Shown: positions 45,501 through 54,935, counted from the first letter of the stretch. The stretch is 64,000 nucleotides of DNA from Geovibrio ferrireducens (GCF_026226615.1 NZ_JAJAPB010000008.1:1-64000); one strand, 5' to 3'. Numbers and translations: made by a program. The notes: generated by a model not told the origin, from the letters alone.

Positions 45501-45980
45501 ATGAACGTACTGACAGAAACCTTTATTAAATATTCCGAAAGTGTAAGCAATAAAAACCTGCTCCTCTCTTTCGAAGAGTTTTCAGAGGCACTCTGCAAAC
45601 ATAATTTTGACTATGTAAGCCTGAAAACGGACGCACTCCCCGAAAAAATTATCACTGCCGGAAATGAAGGCATAGGTGATGCCCTTGTTGAGGCTGATTT
45701 TGCCATTGCAGAAACCGGAAGCGTGGTAATTGAAAGCACTGATGAGAGACTGAGGAAGGCAACCTGTCTGGCGGAAAGGCTTCATGTGACCGTACCTGCG
45801 TCCAGAATAGTTCCCATGCTGGAGGACGTGGCTGATTTCCTTGAGGAAAAGTCATCTGACCCGGCATCCTTCACCGCTTTTATCACAGGCGCAAGCCGCA
45901 CGGCAGATATAGAAAGAGTGCTCACCATCGGCGTGCACGGCCCATGCGAAATGACAGTATATATAATAACGGACAGGTAG
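45501..45980 (+). CDS. lutC: LutC-family lactate utilisation protein, short form
   Basis: 159 residues, shorter than usual LutC (about 200-240). The conserved C-terminal part is present: DFAIAETGSVVIES, ERLHVTVPASRIVPMLEDV, FITGASRTADIE and GVHGPCEMTVYI. LutC is part of the LutABC L-lactate oxidation complex, of unclear catalytic role. AAAAAGGTGA precedes the ATG. It is 6 bases upstream of the lutB fusion in the same operon, under the operator at 45469. Confidence 0.88.
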   Translation: MNVLTETFIKYSESVSNKNLLLSFEEFSEALCKHNFDYVSLKTDALPEKIITAGNEGIGDALVEADFAIAETGSVVIESTDERLRKATCLAERLHVTVPASRIVPMLEDVADFLEEKSSDPASFTAFITGASRTADIERVLTIGVHGPCEMTVYIITDR

Positions 45981-45986
45981 GCAGAC

Positions 45987-48095
45987 ATGAGCGGAAAAAA
46001 CGGAATAAAACGCAGCCTGAACGACAAAATCCTCTACACCAACCTTAAAAACTTCGCCTCAGCATATAAAGCATCAAAGGCAAACGCTTATGCAGGGCTC
46101 GACTTCCCTGCTATGGCAAAAGAGATGAACTCCCTGAAAGCCCTCACCAGGGAAAGAGCGGAAAACCTCTTTGAGGAGTTCAAAGCAAACGCGGAAAAAA
46201 GCGGGGCAACCGTTTACAGAGCGGCAGACAGCCTTGATGCCTGTCGCTACATAGAAAAAATATGCCGTGAAAAGGGCGCAGGCTCCGTGGTCAAATCAAA
46301 ATCCATGACCAGTGAGGAGATCAAGCTCAACGCTTATCTTGAGAAAAACGGCATAAAACCTGTGGAAACAGACCTCGGCGAATGGATTCTCCAGCTTGCC
46401 GGGGAACACCCTTCCCACATGGTTATGCCCGCCATACATAAAAGCCGCGGTCAGGTGGCAGATTTGTTCAACGCCCTCCTCAGCGCAGGGCTTGACAGGG
46501 AAAACATAGCAGCTATGGTGAAAACCGCCCGTCACGCTCTGAGAAACTCCTACTTTGAGGCGGGAGCGGGGCTCACCGGAGCTAATGTTGCAGTGGCATC
46601 CACCGGAACCATAGGACTGGTGACTAACGAAGGCAACGCAAGGCTTTCCGCCACTGTTCCCCCTGTTCACTTTGTGCTTCTCGGCTATGAAAAGCTTGTG
46701 CCGGATTTCAGAACAGCGCTGAAAGTAATAAGAATGCTCCCGAAAAGCGCAACCGGACAGCGAATCAGCACATACACCACATGGATAAAAGGTCAGGTTC
46801 CCAGCGAAGCTTCCTCAACGGGTCATAAAGAGGTTCACTATATTTTCCTCGACAACGGAAGGCTCGCCTTCCTTGACCATCCTCTGTTCGCGGAAGCGCT
46901 GAAATGCATGCGCTGCGGAAGCTGCGCCAATGTCTGTCCCGCCTATGAAATGGTGGGCGGTCACGTTTTCGGCCATGTTTATCTGGGTGCAATCGGCCTC
47001 ATAATGACGGCTATGTTCCACGGTGAGGAAAAAGCCCGCGACATCCTTAAGATGTGCATCGGCTGCCGCGCCTGTTCAACAAACTGCCCGTCAGGGATTG
47101 ACCTCCAGAAGATAATAGCCGAGCTCAATGTGAATATGGGCAGTAAATTCGGCCTGAATCCGCTTAAAAAATTCCTTTACAGCAACATATTAAGCAGCGG
47201 TAAACGCTTCCGCGTGATAATGAAGGCGGGCTCCATCCTCGCAGCTCCGCTGACAGCGGGCGGCAGAATAAAGAAAATCCCCTTTGCGGGAAGAGAGATA
47301 AACTTCCGTGAGCTTCCCTCAATCAAGCAGAAAACATTTACAGATATTAACGGGCAGAGGGTAAACCCCTCCGCAGCAAAAGGAAGAGTATTCTTCTACC
47401 CCGGATGCGCTGTGGAATACTTCTACCCGCAGATGGGAACAGCACTGGTAAGCTTCCTTGAAAAACAGGGGTATCAGGTTGATACTCCTGACAAAGCCAC
47501 CTGCTGCGGCCTCCCCGCAATCCACGGTGGGGACGGGGAAGGCGGACGCAAGACCATCTCTGCCTGTCTCGCACAGATGAAAAACCCGGATGACTATAAG
47601 GCGTATCTAGTTCTCTGCCCAAGCTGCGGTTTTGCAGTGAAAGAGGACTTCAAACACTACACTGAAGATAAGCCGGAGGATTTCAAAAAAGCCGGACTGA
47701 TCTCAGACAAGGTTAAGTCCCTTGCAATGTTCATCAAAGAAGAAGGTCTGACCAATATCCCGTTTAATAAAGGGGCAAAAGTCACCTACCATACACCCTG
47801 CCACCAGAAACGTGGGCTTGGTTCCTCAGCAGAGGAGCTTCTCACCTCGCTTCTGGGTGAAAATTTCATCCCCATGACAGACAGCGACGTATGCTGCGGC
47901 TTCGGCGGCTCATGGTCGGTGGAATATCCGGGCATATCAGCGGGAATACTCGATAAAAAAACAGAAAATATAGATAAAACAGGCGCGGACACAGTTCTTA
48001 CCGACTGCCCCGGATGCGTTATCCAGATCGCGGGCGGACTGGGCAAAAAAGGGAAGAATATAAATGTTATGCACCTGTCGGAGTTTCTGAAATAG
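45987..48095 (+). CDS. lutB: LutB-LutA fusion, L-lactate dehydrogenase Fe-S protein
   Basis: 702 residues. The N-terminal LUD (DUF162) domain (about 60-295, with GANVAVASTGTIGLVTNEGN) is followed by two 4Fe-4S motifs: Cys307/310/313/317 (CMRCGSCANVCP) and Cys357/360/363/367 (CIGCRACSTNCP). Then come two CCG domains normally found on LutA/LldE: PGCAVEYFYP with CCGLP (506-510), and TPCHQKRG with CCGFGG. So LutB and LutA are joined in one chain. Oxidises L-lactate to pyruvate with electrons to the quinone pool (family knowledge). It could feed pyruvate to PFOR. Confidence 0.92.
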   Translation: MSGKNGIKRSLNDKILYTNLKNFASAYKASKANAYAGLDFPAMAKEMNSLKALTRERAENLFEEFKANAEKSGATVYRAADSLDACRYIEKICREKGAGSVVKSKSMTSEEIKLNAYLEKNGIKPVETDLGEWILQLAGEHPSHMVMPAIHKSRGQVADLFNALLSAGLDRENIAAMVKTARHALRNSYFEAGAGLTGANVAVASTGTIGLVTNEGNARLSATVPPVHFVLLGYEKLVPDFRTALKVIRMLPKSATGQRISTYTTWIKGQVPSEASSTGHKEVHYIFLDNGRLAFLDHPLFAEALKCMRCGSCANVCPAYEMVGGHVFGHVYLGAIGLIMTAMFHGEEKARDILKMCIGCRACSTNCPSGIDLQKIIAELNVNMGSKFGLNPLKKFLYSNILSSGKRFRVIMKAGSILAAPLTAGGRIKKIPFAGREINFRELPSIKQKTFTDINGQRVNPSAAKGRVFFYPGCAVEYFYPQMGTALVSFLEKQGYQVDTPDKATCCGLPAIHGGDGEGGRKTISACLAQMKNPDDYKAYLVLCPSCGFAVKEDFKHYTEDKPEDFKKAGLISDKVKSLAMFIKEEGLTNIPFNKGAKVTYHTPCHQKRGLGSSAEELLTSLLGENFIPMTDSDVCCGFGGSWSVEYPGISAGILDKKTENIDKTGADTVLTDCPGCVIQIAGGLGKKGKNINVMHLSEFLK

Positions 48096-48125
48096 GCTTT
48101 CTACCCCTCTCCTAACTTATCCTGT

Positions 48126-48161
48126 GTCCCCGCTTGATCTTCAGCGGGAAAAAGCGGGGAC
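48126..48161 (+). terminator. Hairpin after lutB
   Basis: GTCCCCGCTT (48126-48135) pairs perfectly with AAGCGGGGAC (48152-48161), 10 bp, 16-base loop. There is no T-run after it, so termination would be Rho-assisted or it may act as an mRNA end stabiliser. Confidence 0.5.
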
Positions 48162-48260
48162 GCAGAACACCTTAAACCGCCGTTACATTAATCCGCCCTT
48201 AACTGCACTGAAACCGATGCGGACTCCGCAGCACTCAGGCTCATAACGTAAAACAAATGT

Positions 48261-48289
48261 TTGAAAATAATGAAATTACATAGTATTAT
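48261..48289 (+). promoter_or_regulatory. Promoter of the amino-acid symporter gene
   Basis: -35 TTGAAA (48261-48266), 17-bp spacer, -10 TATTAT (48284-48289). It lies about 30 bases upstream of the GTG start. Confidence 0.65.
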
Positions 48290-48319
48290 CTCCACTTACA
48301 ACTTTATTGGGGGTAAACA

Positions 48320-49663
48320 GTGGAGCAATTTCAAAACCTTCTTAATGCGGTAGGCAATATAGTTTGGGGCCCGCCGCTTCTGGTCTTACTCGTGGGCACG
48401 GGAATCTGGCTCACAATCAATCTCAGGTTCCTTCAGTTCACAAAACTTTTTCACTCACTCTGGCTCGCTCTCATTAAAAAGAGAGAGAAAGACGACCATC
48501 CCGGAGACATCACACACTTTCAGGCGCTTATGACTGCTCTTTCCGCCACGGTGGGAACGGGTAACATAGCGGGTGTTGCAACAGCAATAGCCATAGGCGG
48601 CCCCGGTGCGATGTTCTGGATGTGGATGACCGGCCTTGTGGGCATGGCAACCAAATACGCGGAAGCCGTACTCGCAGTTAAGTACCGTGTTCAGAAAGCC
48701 GACGGCTCAATGAGCGGCGGACCTATGTACTATATCTCAAACGGTCTGGGCTGGAAAAAACTCGGTATTCTTTTCGCAGTCTTTGCTGTGGTGGCTTCAT
48801 TCGGTATCGGCAACATGGTTCAGTCAAACTCGGTTGCTGACGCTATGAGAAGCACCTTCGGCATACCTGCGCATTATACCGGCATCACGCTGATGTTCAT
48901 CACGGCGCTGGTTGTTCTCGGCGGGATTAAAAGCATAGGCAAAGTTACAAGCGTACTTGTACCTATCATGATTGTTTTCTATGTATTAAGCTCAATCGCT
49001 ATCCTTGTTATGTACGCAGGTCACATTCCCGGTGCTTTTGCTCTCATATTTGAGAAAGCCTTCTCCCCCACAGCCGCCACGGGCGGTTTCGCAGGAGCAG
49101 GTGTTATGCTCGCCATCAGGATGGGTGTCGCAAGAGGCGTTTTCTCCAACGAATCAGGCCTCGGAAGCTCACCCATAGCCGCTGCTGCTGCGCAGACGAA
49201 ACACCCCGTTACTCAGGCTCTTGTCTCCATGACGCAGACCTTCATCGACACTATTATAGTTTGTACGATGACTGGCCTTGTCCTCATAGTAACAGACACA
49301 TGGGCAAGCGGCAGAAACGGCGCTGACCTCACCACATTCGCTTTCTCCACCGGTTTTTCCGGCGGTGCGGTAGTTGTGGCGGTAAGCCTTGCACTTTTCG
49401 CTTACTCAACCATCCTCGGCTGGTGCTACTACGGCGAAAGATCAATGGAGTATCTCTTCGGGCTTAAGTCCATACCTGTTTACAGATACGTATTCATCGT
49501 ATTTGTCGGTGTGGGCGCAATCTCAAAGCTTGATATTGTTTGGCTGCTTTCAGATGTTTTCAACGGACTGATGGCAGTGCCCAACCTTATAGGTCTTCTG
49601 GGACTTACCCCTGTGGTGGTCAAGGAAACCAAAGACTACTTCGCTAAACTCGGCAACGAATAA
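48320..49663 (+). CDS. Alanine/glycine:cation symporter (AGCS family)
   Basis: 447 residues, about ten membrane segments. The family hallmarks are [25 protein letters not shown] near residue 80, [28 protein letters not shown], and [17 protein letters not shown] near 280. It imports alanine or glycine with Na+ or H+. The GTG start has GGGGG upstream and the frame fits the family start. Monocistronic, between its own promoter (48261) and terminator (49677). No glycine riboswitch is visible in the leader. Confidence 0.94.
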   Translation: MEQFQNLLNAVGNIVWGPPLLVLLVGTGIWLTINLRFLQFTKLFHSLWLALIKKREKDDHPGDITHFQALMTALSATVGTGNIAGVATAIAIGGPGAMFWMWMTGLVGMATKYAEAVLAVKYRVQKADGSMSGGPMYYISNGLGWKKLGILFAVFAVVASFGIGNMVQSNSVADAMRSTFGIPAHYTGITLMFITALVVLGGIKSIGKVTSVLVPIMIVFYVLSSIAILVMYAGHIPGAFALIFEKAFSPTAATGGFAGAGVMLAIRMGVARGVFSNESGLGSSPIAAAAAQTKHPVTQALVSMTQTFIDTIIVCTMTGLVLIVTDTWASGRNGADLTTFAFSTGFSGGAVVVAVSLALFAYSTILGWCYYGERSMEYLFGLKSIPVYRYVFIVFVGVGAISKLDIVWLLSDVFNGLMAVPNLIGLLGLTPVVVKETKDYFAKLGNE

Positions 49664-49676
49664 CAAAAATCAGACA

Positions 49677-49705
49677 GGCGTGCTCAGACTGGGCACGCCT
49701 TTTTT
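49677..49705 (+). terminator. Terminator of the symporter gene
   Basis: GGCGTGC (49677-49683) pairs with GCACGCC (49693-49699), followed by TTTTTT (49700-49705). It starts 14 bases after the stop. Confidence 0.9.
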
Positions 49706-49707
49706 AA

Positions 49708-49780
49708 GATTGCTTCACTTCATTCACAATGACAGTAAGTTACGTCACTGCGAGGAGCAACAGTGACGCGGCAGTCTCAC
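49708..49780. repeat. Palindromic intergenic repeat (GTCATTGCGA family)
   Basis: An inverted unit, GATTGCTTCACTTCATTCAC followed by AATGACA, faces a direct unit GTCACTGCGAGGAGC followed by GTGACGCGGCAGTCTCAC (to 49780). Its bases 49765-49779 are identical to 8-22. Same family as 9128-9240. Confidence 0.6.
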
Positions 49781-49833
49781 TTTTTTCCCAGACAGCAAGC
49801 TTGAGACAGACTCAACCCGGTACGTCTTTTCTT

Positions 49834-51186
49834 TTATATATACTCCTGCAAGCCTTCTTTTACCTCTTCATAGGCGGCAAGCCTGACGGGCATCACTCCG
49901 GTTCCGGCGAAGCATGCGGCCTCATCAGCCTCAAGGACAATGTCATCACCAGTGCGGTAACGCTCCACGGTTATCTTCTTGCTCTTTGTCACCTTCACTT
50001 CGGTAAACGGGTTATGGTAGCTCACGGAGCCGAGCTGGCGCGCTGCTGAGTAACGCACTGTCATTTGCAGGCCGGATAAATCAAGCCCTGCAAGGAGTGA
50101 GGGGTGTATAAAAAGCTCACTGCCGTTCAGCGTGAACTGTCTGCTGTCCGCCAGCGATGCGGCAATTCCCTCTGCCCTCTCCCCTTTGAGGCTGACAGTC
50201 CTTATATGCCCGCTTCCGGTGAGTGTTTCATAATCCTTCATGATGAATTCGGCGTTGCGCCTGCGGGCGCCCACTGCCTGAAAACGGTTTTTATAAACGA
50301 ATGAGCAGTAATTGACGGGCAGATTAATGTTATTCTCTTTGCCGTATTTGATAAGCTCCAGCGCAGTCAGTTCAGACTCCAGAACAGTTACCCTTTCGCC
50401 GTGTATGTACGTATAATTTTTCTTAATGAGCTTTTCAAAGTTGTATGGGGTAAGCCTAAGCTGATGCAGGTTAAGGTGCTTCACACCGCATTCCGCAAGC
50501 TCAGGCATAAGCTTCTGCAAAAGCTCCTTTTCCTCCGGGACAGCGGGAATCTCGACTGTGACCGTGGGGATAATTCCACAGGCACGTTTCAGATTGTCCA
50601 GTTTGTAGGATGTGGCTCCGATGTCAAAGCGGATCTCATCAAGTCCTGCATCTCTCAATTGAGCCAGTATCTCCGAATCAGCCAGTGTGCCGTTGGTGTA
50701 CATCCAAAGGTATATATTGCTCCCGAAGGCTTTTTTTATGGTGCGTATGAAGGCCAGAGTGAGCTTAGGCGTGAGCAGAGGCTCGCCCCCGCTGATGCTT
50801 GCGCCCTTGAAGCCGAACTTTTTGAGATAGGCGGCGTATTCCTCCGGTGCGGGAAAGGTAACTGTGTTAGTGGCGGGAACGCCCTTCTCATCCTGGGATG
50901 CCGGGCAGTAAAAACAGGCGCAGTTGCATTTGTTATTGATAAACAGGCATGACCACTCACCGCTTCCGCAGAGGCGGCAGCCGGGGGAAAGGTTTTCAGA
51001 GTCCGCCTTTGTTCCGGCATAGTCCCACTTGATTTTATCTTTCAGGCTCTCAAGAAGCTCTTCTCTTTTTAAAACGGCCGATACGGCCTCATCAGGTGTG
51101 AGAAAACGGAGGGAATCATACCGCTCCCCGTATTCTTTTTTTGCTGAATCTACAAAGCTGTTTAAATAATTGGCATCCACGCCCAT
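49834..51186 (-). CDS. Radical SAM protein, COG2108-like
   Basis: 450 residues. The radical SAM cluster motif is CNCACFYC, with Cys87, Cys91 and Cys94 as CxxxCxxC. GGEPLLTP follows (the SAM-binding GGE), then YLWMYTNGTL and EIRFDIGA. Three more cysteines just before it (70, 73, 80: CRLCGSGEWSC) suggest a second metal site. The best match is the uncharacterised group related to pyruvate formate-lyase activating enzymes. The C-terminal 120 residues form a separate domain ending in a strand-rich segment. GGGAGG lies 5 nt before the ATG. It stands alone with no obvious substrate protein beside it. Confidence 0.82.
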   Translation of the reverse strand: MGVDANYLNSFVDSAKKEYGERYDSLRFLTPDEAVSAVLKREELLESLKDKIKWDYAGTKADSENLSPGCRLCGSGEWSCLFINNKCNCACFYCPASQDEKGVPATNTVTFPAPEEYAAYLKKFGFKGASISGGEPLLTPKLTLAFIRTIKKAFGSNIYLWMYTNGTLADSEILAQLRDAGLDEIRFDIGATSYKLDNLKRACGIIPTVTVEIPAVPEEKELLQKLMPELAECGVKHLNLHQLRLTPYNFEKLIKKNYTYIHGERVTVLESELTALELIKYGKENNINLPVNYCSFVYKNRFQAVGARRRNAEFIMKDYETLTGSGHIRTVSLKGERAEGIAASLADSRQFTLNGSELFIHPSLLAGLDLSGLQMTVRYSAARQLGSVSYHNPFTEVKVTKSKKITVERYRTGDDIVLEADEAACFAGTGVMPVRLAAYEEVKEGLQEYI

Positions 51187-51266
51187 CTGCCCTCCCCTGA
51201 GGAAACACGGGGATAATAGCTTATACGGCGGAAGAAATATACAGGAATTTTTGACCTTTACTGAAC

Positions 51267-51413
51267 CTATCTCTTAAATGTGACAATGTTTTTGCAGCGT
51301 GGGCATTTGATCTGGACAAGGTTGACATCCCCTTTCATCAGAAGTTTGCTGCAGTTCGGGCATCTGTATTCCTTTTCATTGTCCGCAGGTTTTACAGTCT
51401 GTTCTTCCTTCAT
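51267..51413 (-). CDS. Com-like zinc-ribbon small protein
   Basis: 48 residues from the ATG at 51413. A TTG one codon earlier is also possible, with GGGAGGGG 8-11 nt upstream. Two CxxC pairs (YRCPNCSKLLMKGD and IKCPRCKNIVTF) match the Mu-phage Com-type zinc finger family, here as an isolated chromosomal gene without any prophage neighbour. In phage Mu, Com is a translational activator that binds mRNA. The role here is unknown. Confidence 0.75.
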   Translation of the reverse strand: MKEEQTVKPADNEKEYRCPNCSKLLMKGDVNLVQIKCPRCKNIVTFKR

Positions 51414-51546
51414 CAAATTTAACCCCTCCCAAAGCTGATTTCTGAAAAGCATACGAGTTTATTAGCAGTATCAATTAAAGTTTTAAACTTCTAACTCGCT
51501 TGCGGCGTGTTGTCAATCATTTTCGGATAAACTTCCGCAAATTAGT

Positions 51547-52308
51547 TCACTCGGAATAGCGGTTAAGCATCAGCACACCGCACAGAAAAGCGGCGACAGT
51601 AAGAACAATCAGGGTTATCAGAGACATAATGACAGAGGAGTCCATGTTTACGGCACGTATAATAATATTCGTATGAGTGAGCGGAAATATATAGACCAGC
51701 TTATTAAGCAGGGAAGGCAGATTATCGACAGGGTAGAACGTGCCTGAAAAGAAGTTCATGGGCATGATAAAGAAATTCATTATCATTGCATTTGCTTCCA
51801 TATCCTTGAGATACAGGCCTATCATAACCCCCAAGGAAGAGAAAAAAAGCAGATTGAAAAATATGGCAACTACGGAGTAAAAGCCGAACGGGAAAACATC
51901 AAACAGCAGAAACCCCGCAGACATAACCACAACGGAAGCCATAACCCCTCGCAGAATGCCCGACATCACAAGCCCGGTCATAACAGAAAGCGCTGAAACC
52001 GGGGATGTTATGATATTCTGAAAACTTTTAGTGTACAGTCTGCCGAAGCTGACCGAGGTCATTACCAGATTGTATGAGTTCATCATTGATGTCATGCAGA
52101 CTATCCCCTGCACAAGGAAATACTCATACCGCACCCCGTCAAAACTTATGCGTGAACCGAACCCGAACCCGAATGCCGTAAGAAATATAAGCGGCGATAC
52201 AAGGGAGTAAACAACGAAGCCGAACTTTTTAAGCTTATTTTTAAGGAGAAGCATTTCCCGAAGAAAAACAGCCCATGTTCCGTAAGCAAAGTCATACACC
52301 GTGTTCAT
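51547..52308 (-). CDS. ABC-2 type exporter permease
   Basis: 253 residues and six membrane segments in the DrrB/NodJ pattern (SPLIFLTAFGFGFGSRI, MNFFIMPMNFFSGTFYPVDNLP). ABC-2 permeases usually export hydrophobic or glycan substrates. It overlaps the upstream ATPase gene by 17 bases and has GGGGGAA before the ATG. Last gene of the leftward heme operon. The substrate is unknown. Export of a tetrapyrrole or heme-breakdown product is suggested by context only. Confidence 0.87.
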   Translation of the reverse strand: MNTVYDFAYGTWAVFLREMLLLKNKLKKFGFVVYSLVSPLIFLTAFGFGFGSRISFDGVRYEYFLVQGIVCMTSMMNSYNLVMTSVSFGRLYTKSFQNIITSPVSALSVMTGLVMSGILRGVMASVVVMSAGFLLFDVFPFGFYSVVAIFFNLLFFSSLGVMIGLYLKDMEANAMIMNFFIMPMNFFSGTFYPVDNLPSLLNKLVYIFPLTHTNIIIRAVNMDSSVIMSLITLIVLTVAAFLCGVLMLNRYSE

Positions 52309-53137
52309 TAATTCCCCCTTCGCTCACCACAACATCCTCAAGACGGGCATCCCTCACTGTGTAGCCCGCTGTTCCGTTTTCTCTTACGGCGGCATCAAGC
52401 TCATCTCTGCTGCGGACAATGCGGAAAATGCGGCAGCCGTCTGACCCGCTGGTTTCAAGAACATACCTGCCTGTCTCGCTTATCAGTTCCTCCGGTGTAC
52501 CCATGCGCTTTATCTTTCCTGCGGACATAATCGCCACCCTGTCGCACAGGTTTTCCGCTTCTTCCGTGTAGTGAGTGGTGAGGAGGATGGATTTGCCCCT
52601 GCTTTTTATCTGGGCTATCAGGTTCCATATTTCCCTGCGGATAGACGGATCAAGCCCAAGCGTGGGTTCGTCCAGAAGAATAAGCTCCGGATCAGCCAGC
52701 ATCACCCTTGCTATTATCACCCTTCTTTTCTGTCCGCCGGAGAGCTTGTCCACCGGCTCATTCTTTTTGGAAATTATGCCGAAATGCTCCATAACATCCG
52801 TAATTGCGCTTCGGGAACAGGGAACCCTGCGCAGAGCGGCATAAACACGCAGATTATCATAAACGGTGAGTTCACCCTCCAGATTGTTTTCCTGCGGCAC
52901 AACAGCAACAGACTGACGCACTCCGCGCCTGTCTCCCATTACATCACACCCGTTTACCTCAATGGAGCCCGAATCTGGTCTGGTCAGTGTGGAAATCATT
53001 TTGATAACGGTTGTCTTACCAGCTCCGTTGGGTCCGAGAAGGCCGAAGATCTCGCCTTTCCTGATGTGAAAGCTCACTCCGTCAACAGCCTTTACGTTCT
53101 TATAAGATTTATGAAGGTTTTCTATTTTAAGAATCAA
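52292..53137 (-). CDS. ABC-2 type exporter ATPase
   Basis: 281 residues. Walker A GPNGAGKTT (about 34-42), a Q-loop region VVPQENNLEGELTVYDNL, signature LSGGQKRR, Walker B LILLDEPTLGLDP and the H-loop TTHYTEEAENLCD identify a DrrA-like exporter ATPase. A divergent C-terminal tail of about 60 residues follows. It starts with TTG overlapping the importer ATPase stop (TTGA), with GGAG upstream. That is unusual coupling of an exporter to an importer. Confidence 0.9.
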   Translation of the reverse strand: MILKIENLHKSYKNVKAVDGVSFHIRKGEIFGLLGPNGAGKTTVIKMISTLTRPDSGSIEVNGCDVMGDRRGVRQSVAVVPQENNLEGELTVYDNLRVYAALRRVPCSRSAITDVMEHFGIISKKNEPVDKLSGGQKRRVIIARVMLADPELILLDEPTLGLDPSIRREIWNLIAQIKSRGKSILLTTHYTEEAENLCDRVAIMSAGKIKRMGTPEELISETGRYVLETSGSDGCRIFRIVRSRDELDAAVRENGTAGYTVRDARLEDVVVSEGGINEHGV

Positions 53138-53931
53138 TGTCTTACTCCGAGGGGGACGGCCACTGTCTTTTCTATTCCTTCCTCATTTATTCTGATAATT
53201 TTTGAGCGGATATTGAAAACACGGCTTATATTCTCCGCACACAATACATCTTCCGGTGCTCCGTCCGCAACTGTTATGCCGTCCTTAAGGGCAGTTATTC
53301 TGTGGCTGAACGCAGCGGCGAGATTCAGATCATGCAGAACCATGATTACTGTCAGCCCATGCTCATCATTAAGCCTGCTTAAAAGCTCCAGAACCTCAAA
53401 CTGGTGGTGAATATCCAGATAGGTTGTAGGTTCATCCAGAAGTAGAATCTCCGGTTTCTGAGCAAGGGACATGGCTATCCAAGCCCTCTGCCTTTCCCCG
53501 CCGGAAAGCTGACCTATGCGTTTAAAGCGCTTGTCAGCAAGCCCTGTGGCCTCTATAGCCCAGTTTACCGCATCCCTGTCCTCATCCGTGTAGCGGTTCA
53601 TAAAACCGTGATGCGGTGTGCGCCCGAACGCCACAAGACAGTGAACAGGCAGATCCATAGGCGCTGAAGGCGACTGCGGCAGTATGCCTATCTTTTTTGC
53701 TATGCTCCTGTCATCCATCTCAGAAATAGCTTTCCCATCAAGGAGAACCTGACCTGAAAAGGGTTTCAGCAGCCTGCCCGCCGTTTTCAGCAGAGTGGAT
53801 TTACCCGACCCGTTGGGGCCGATGACAGTTGTTATCCGCCCCTTTTCAAAACATAGGGACACGCCCCTGAGAACCTCTTTTTTTGCATATCCGGCACGCA
53901 GTTCGTTTACACTCAGGCATCCGGTCATCAT
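53134..53931 (-). CDS. hutD: Heme/iron-chelate importer ATPase (HmuV/HutD-like)
   Basis: 265 residues of the FecE/HmuV class. It has Walker A GPNGSGKSTL, LPQSPSAPMDLPVHCLVAFGR, signature LSGGERQRAWIAMSLAQ, Walker B ILLLDEPTTYLD and VLHDLNLAAAFSHRI. It powers the permease encoded just upstream; the start overlaps that gene's stop (ATGA). Assignment to heme rather than a siderophore rests on the hutW/hutX/receptor context. Confidence 0.88.
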   Translation of the reverse strand: MMTGCLSVNELRAGYAKKEVLRGVSLCFEKGRITTVIGPNGSGKSTLLKTAGRLLKPFSGQVLLDGKAISEMDDRSIAKKIGILPQSPSAPMDLPVHCLVAFGRTPHHGFMNRYTDEDRDAVNWAIEATGLADKRFKRIGQLSGGERQRAWIAMSLAQKPEILLLDEPTTYLDIHHQFEVLELLSRLNDEHGLTVIMVLHDLNLAAAFSHRITALKDGITVADGAPEDVLCAENISRVFNIRSKIIRINEEGIEKTVAVPLGVRH

Positions 53932-54935
53932 TTTATGCCTCTTGTGAGAAGATAAAGGAAGAACGGCGCACCCAGAAATGCCATCAGTATGCCCACAGGC
54001 AGTTCGTATGGAGAAAAGAGTGTTCTTGCAGCCGTGTCCGCAAATATTACGGTCACTGCGCCGAAAAGAGCGCTGAACGGAATGAGAAACCTGTTGTCTG
54101 AGCCGATTATAAGTCTTGTTATATGAGGAATAATCAGCCCCACAAACCCCAGAAGACCGACTGCCGAAACTGCTGATGCGGCAAGGAGAGCGGCCAGAAT
54201 GGTAAGCATAAATTTTGCTCTCTCCACATTAAGCCCCAGACCGCGGGCTATGTCATCGCCAAGAGCGAGAATATTAAGATATTTTGCCCCGAATACAGCA
54301 CCGAAAAGCCCCACCGCGGAATAAGGGAGAACCATGTAGAAATGGTTCCAGCTTTTTCCGTTCAGCGCTCCTGCCATCCAGTTTACCGTGCCCTGAACCC
54401 TGTCGCTGAAAAGCACTGTCAGGGCGGACATAAAAGCTCCGAGAAATGCTGAAAGCGCAACACCCGCTAGCACAAGGCGCAGTGTGTGCGCTCCGCCGTC
54501 ATAAGCAATAAAATAGATTATAAGAGCGGCGCCCACCGCCCCCAGAAAAGCCGCAGGAGGAACCACAGCCGACTGGGACGGAAACAGAATCATAACCGTC
54601 ATGGCGGCGAGCCCCGCTCCGGCGGAAATTCCTATTATGCCGGGATCAGCCAGCGGGTTTTTGAGTATTGACTGGAGTATGGCTCCGGAAAGAGCAAGGT
54701 TTATCCCAACAAGTCCGCCTACCAGAATGCGCGGCAGACGGATGTTCATTATCACCTGATATATGCCCTGATTCGCATCTGCGGAGGTGAATACCGCAAA
54801 AAAGTCTCCGGGGCTGATGCCCACAGAGCCTTTTGCGATACTGAGAATAAGCCCGCAAAGAAGGAGCCCAGCACCGAGAAAGGCGGTGAGAAAGCGTTTT
54901 CTGGTTTCGGGATCGGTTACAGCATCATATTTCAT
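53928..54935 (-). CDS. hutC: Heme/iron-chelate importer permease (HmuU/HutC-like)
   Basis: 335 residues of the FecCD family, about ten membrane segments. Typical pieces are RLPRILVGGLVGINLALSGAIL, NPLADPGIIGISAGAG, GLLGFVGLIIPHITRLIIG and ELPVGILMAFLGAPFFLYLL. It moves heme, or a heme-derived ligand, across the inner membrane. Start and stop overlap both neighbours as ATGA. Operon member. Confidence 0.9.
   Translation of the reverse strand: MKYDAVTDPETRKRFLTAFLGAGLLLCGLILSIAKGSVGISPGDFFAVFTSADANQGIYQVIMNIRLPRILVGGLVGINLALSGAILQSILKNPLADPGIIGISAGAGLAAMTVMILFPSQSAVVPPAAFLGAVGAALIIYFIAYDGGAHTLRLVLAGVALSAFLGAFMSALTVLFSDRVQGTVNWMAGALNGKSWNHFYMVLPYSAVGLFGAVFGAKYLNILALGDDIARGLGLNVERAKFMLTILAALLAASAVSAVGLLGFVGLIIPHITRLIIGSDNRFLIPFSALFGAVTVIFADTAARTLFSPYELPVGILMAFLGAPFFLYLLTRGIK

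Noticed and set aside
48096-48319. Glycine riboswitch before the alanine/glycine symporter
   Set aside because: The conserved core sequences of the aptamer are not found. Only a plain hairpin and a promoter are visible.
51267-51413. Prophage call based on the Com-like gene
   Set aside because: No integrase, structural or replication phage gene lies nearby.
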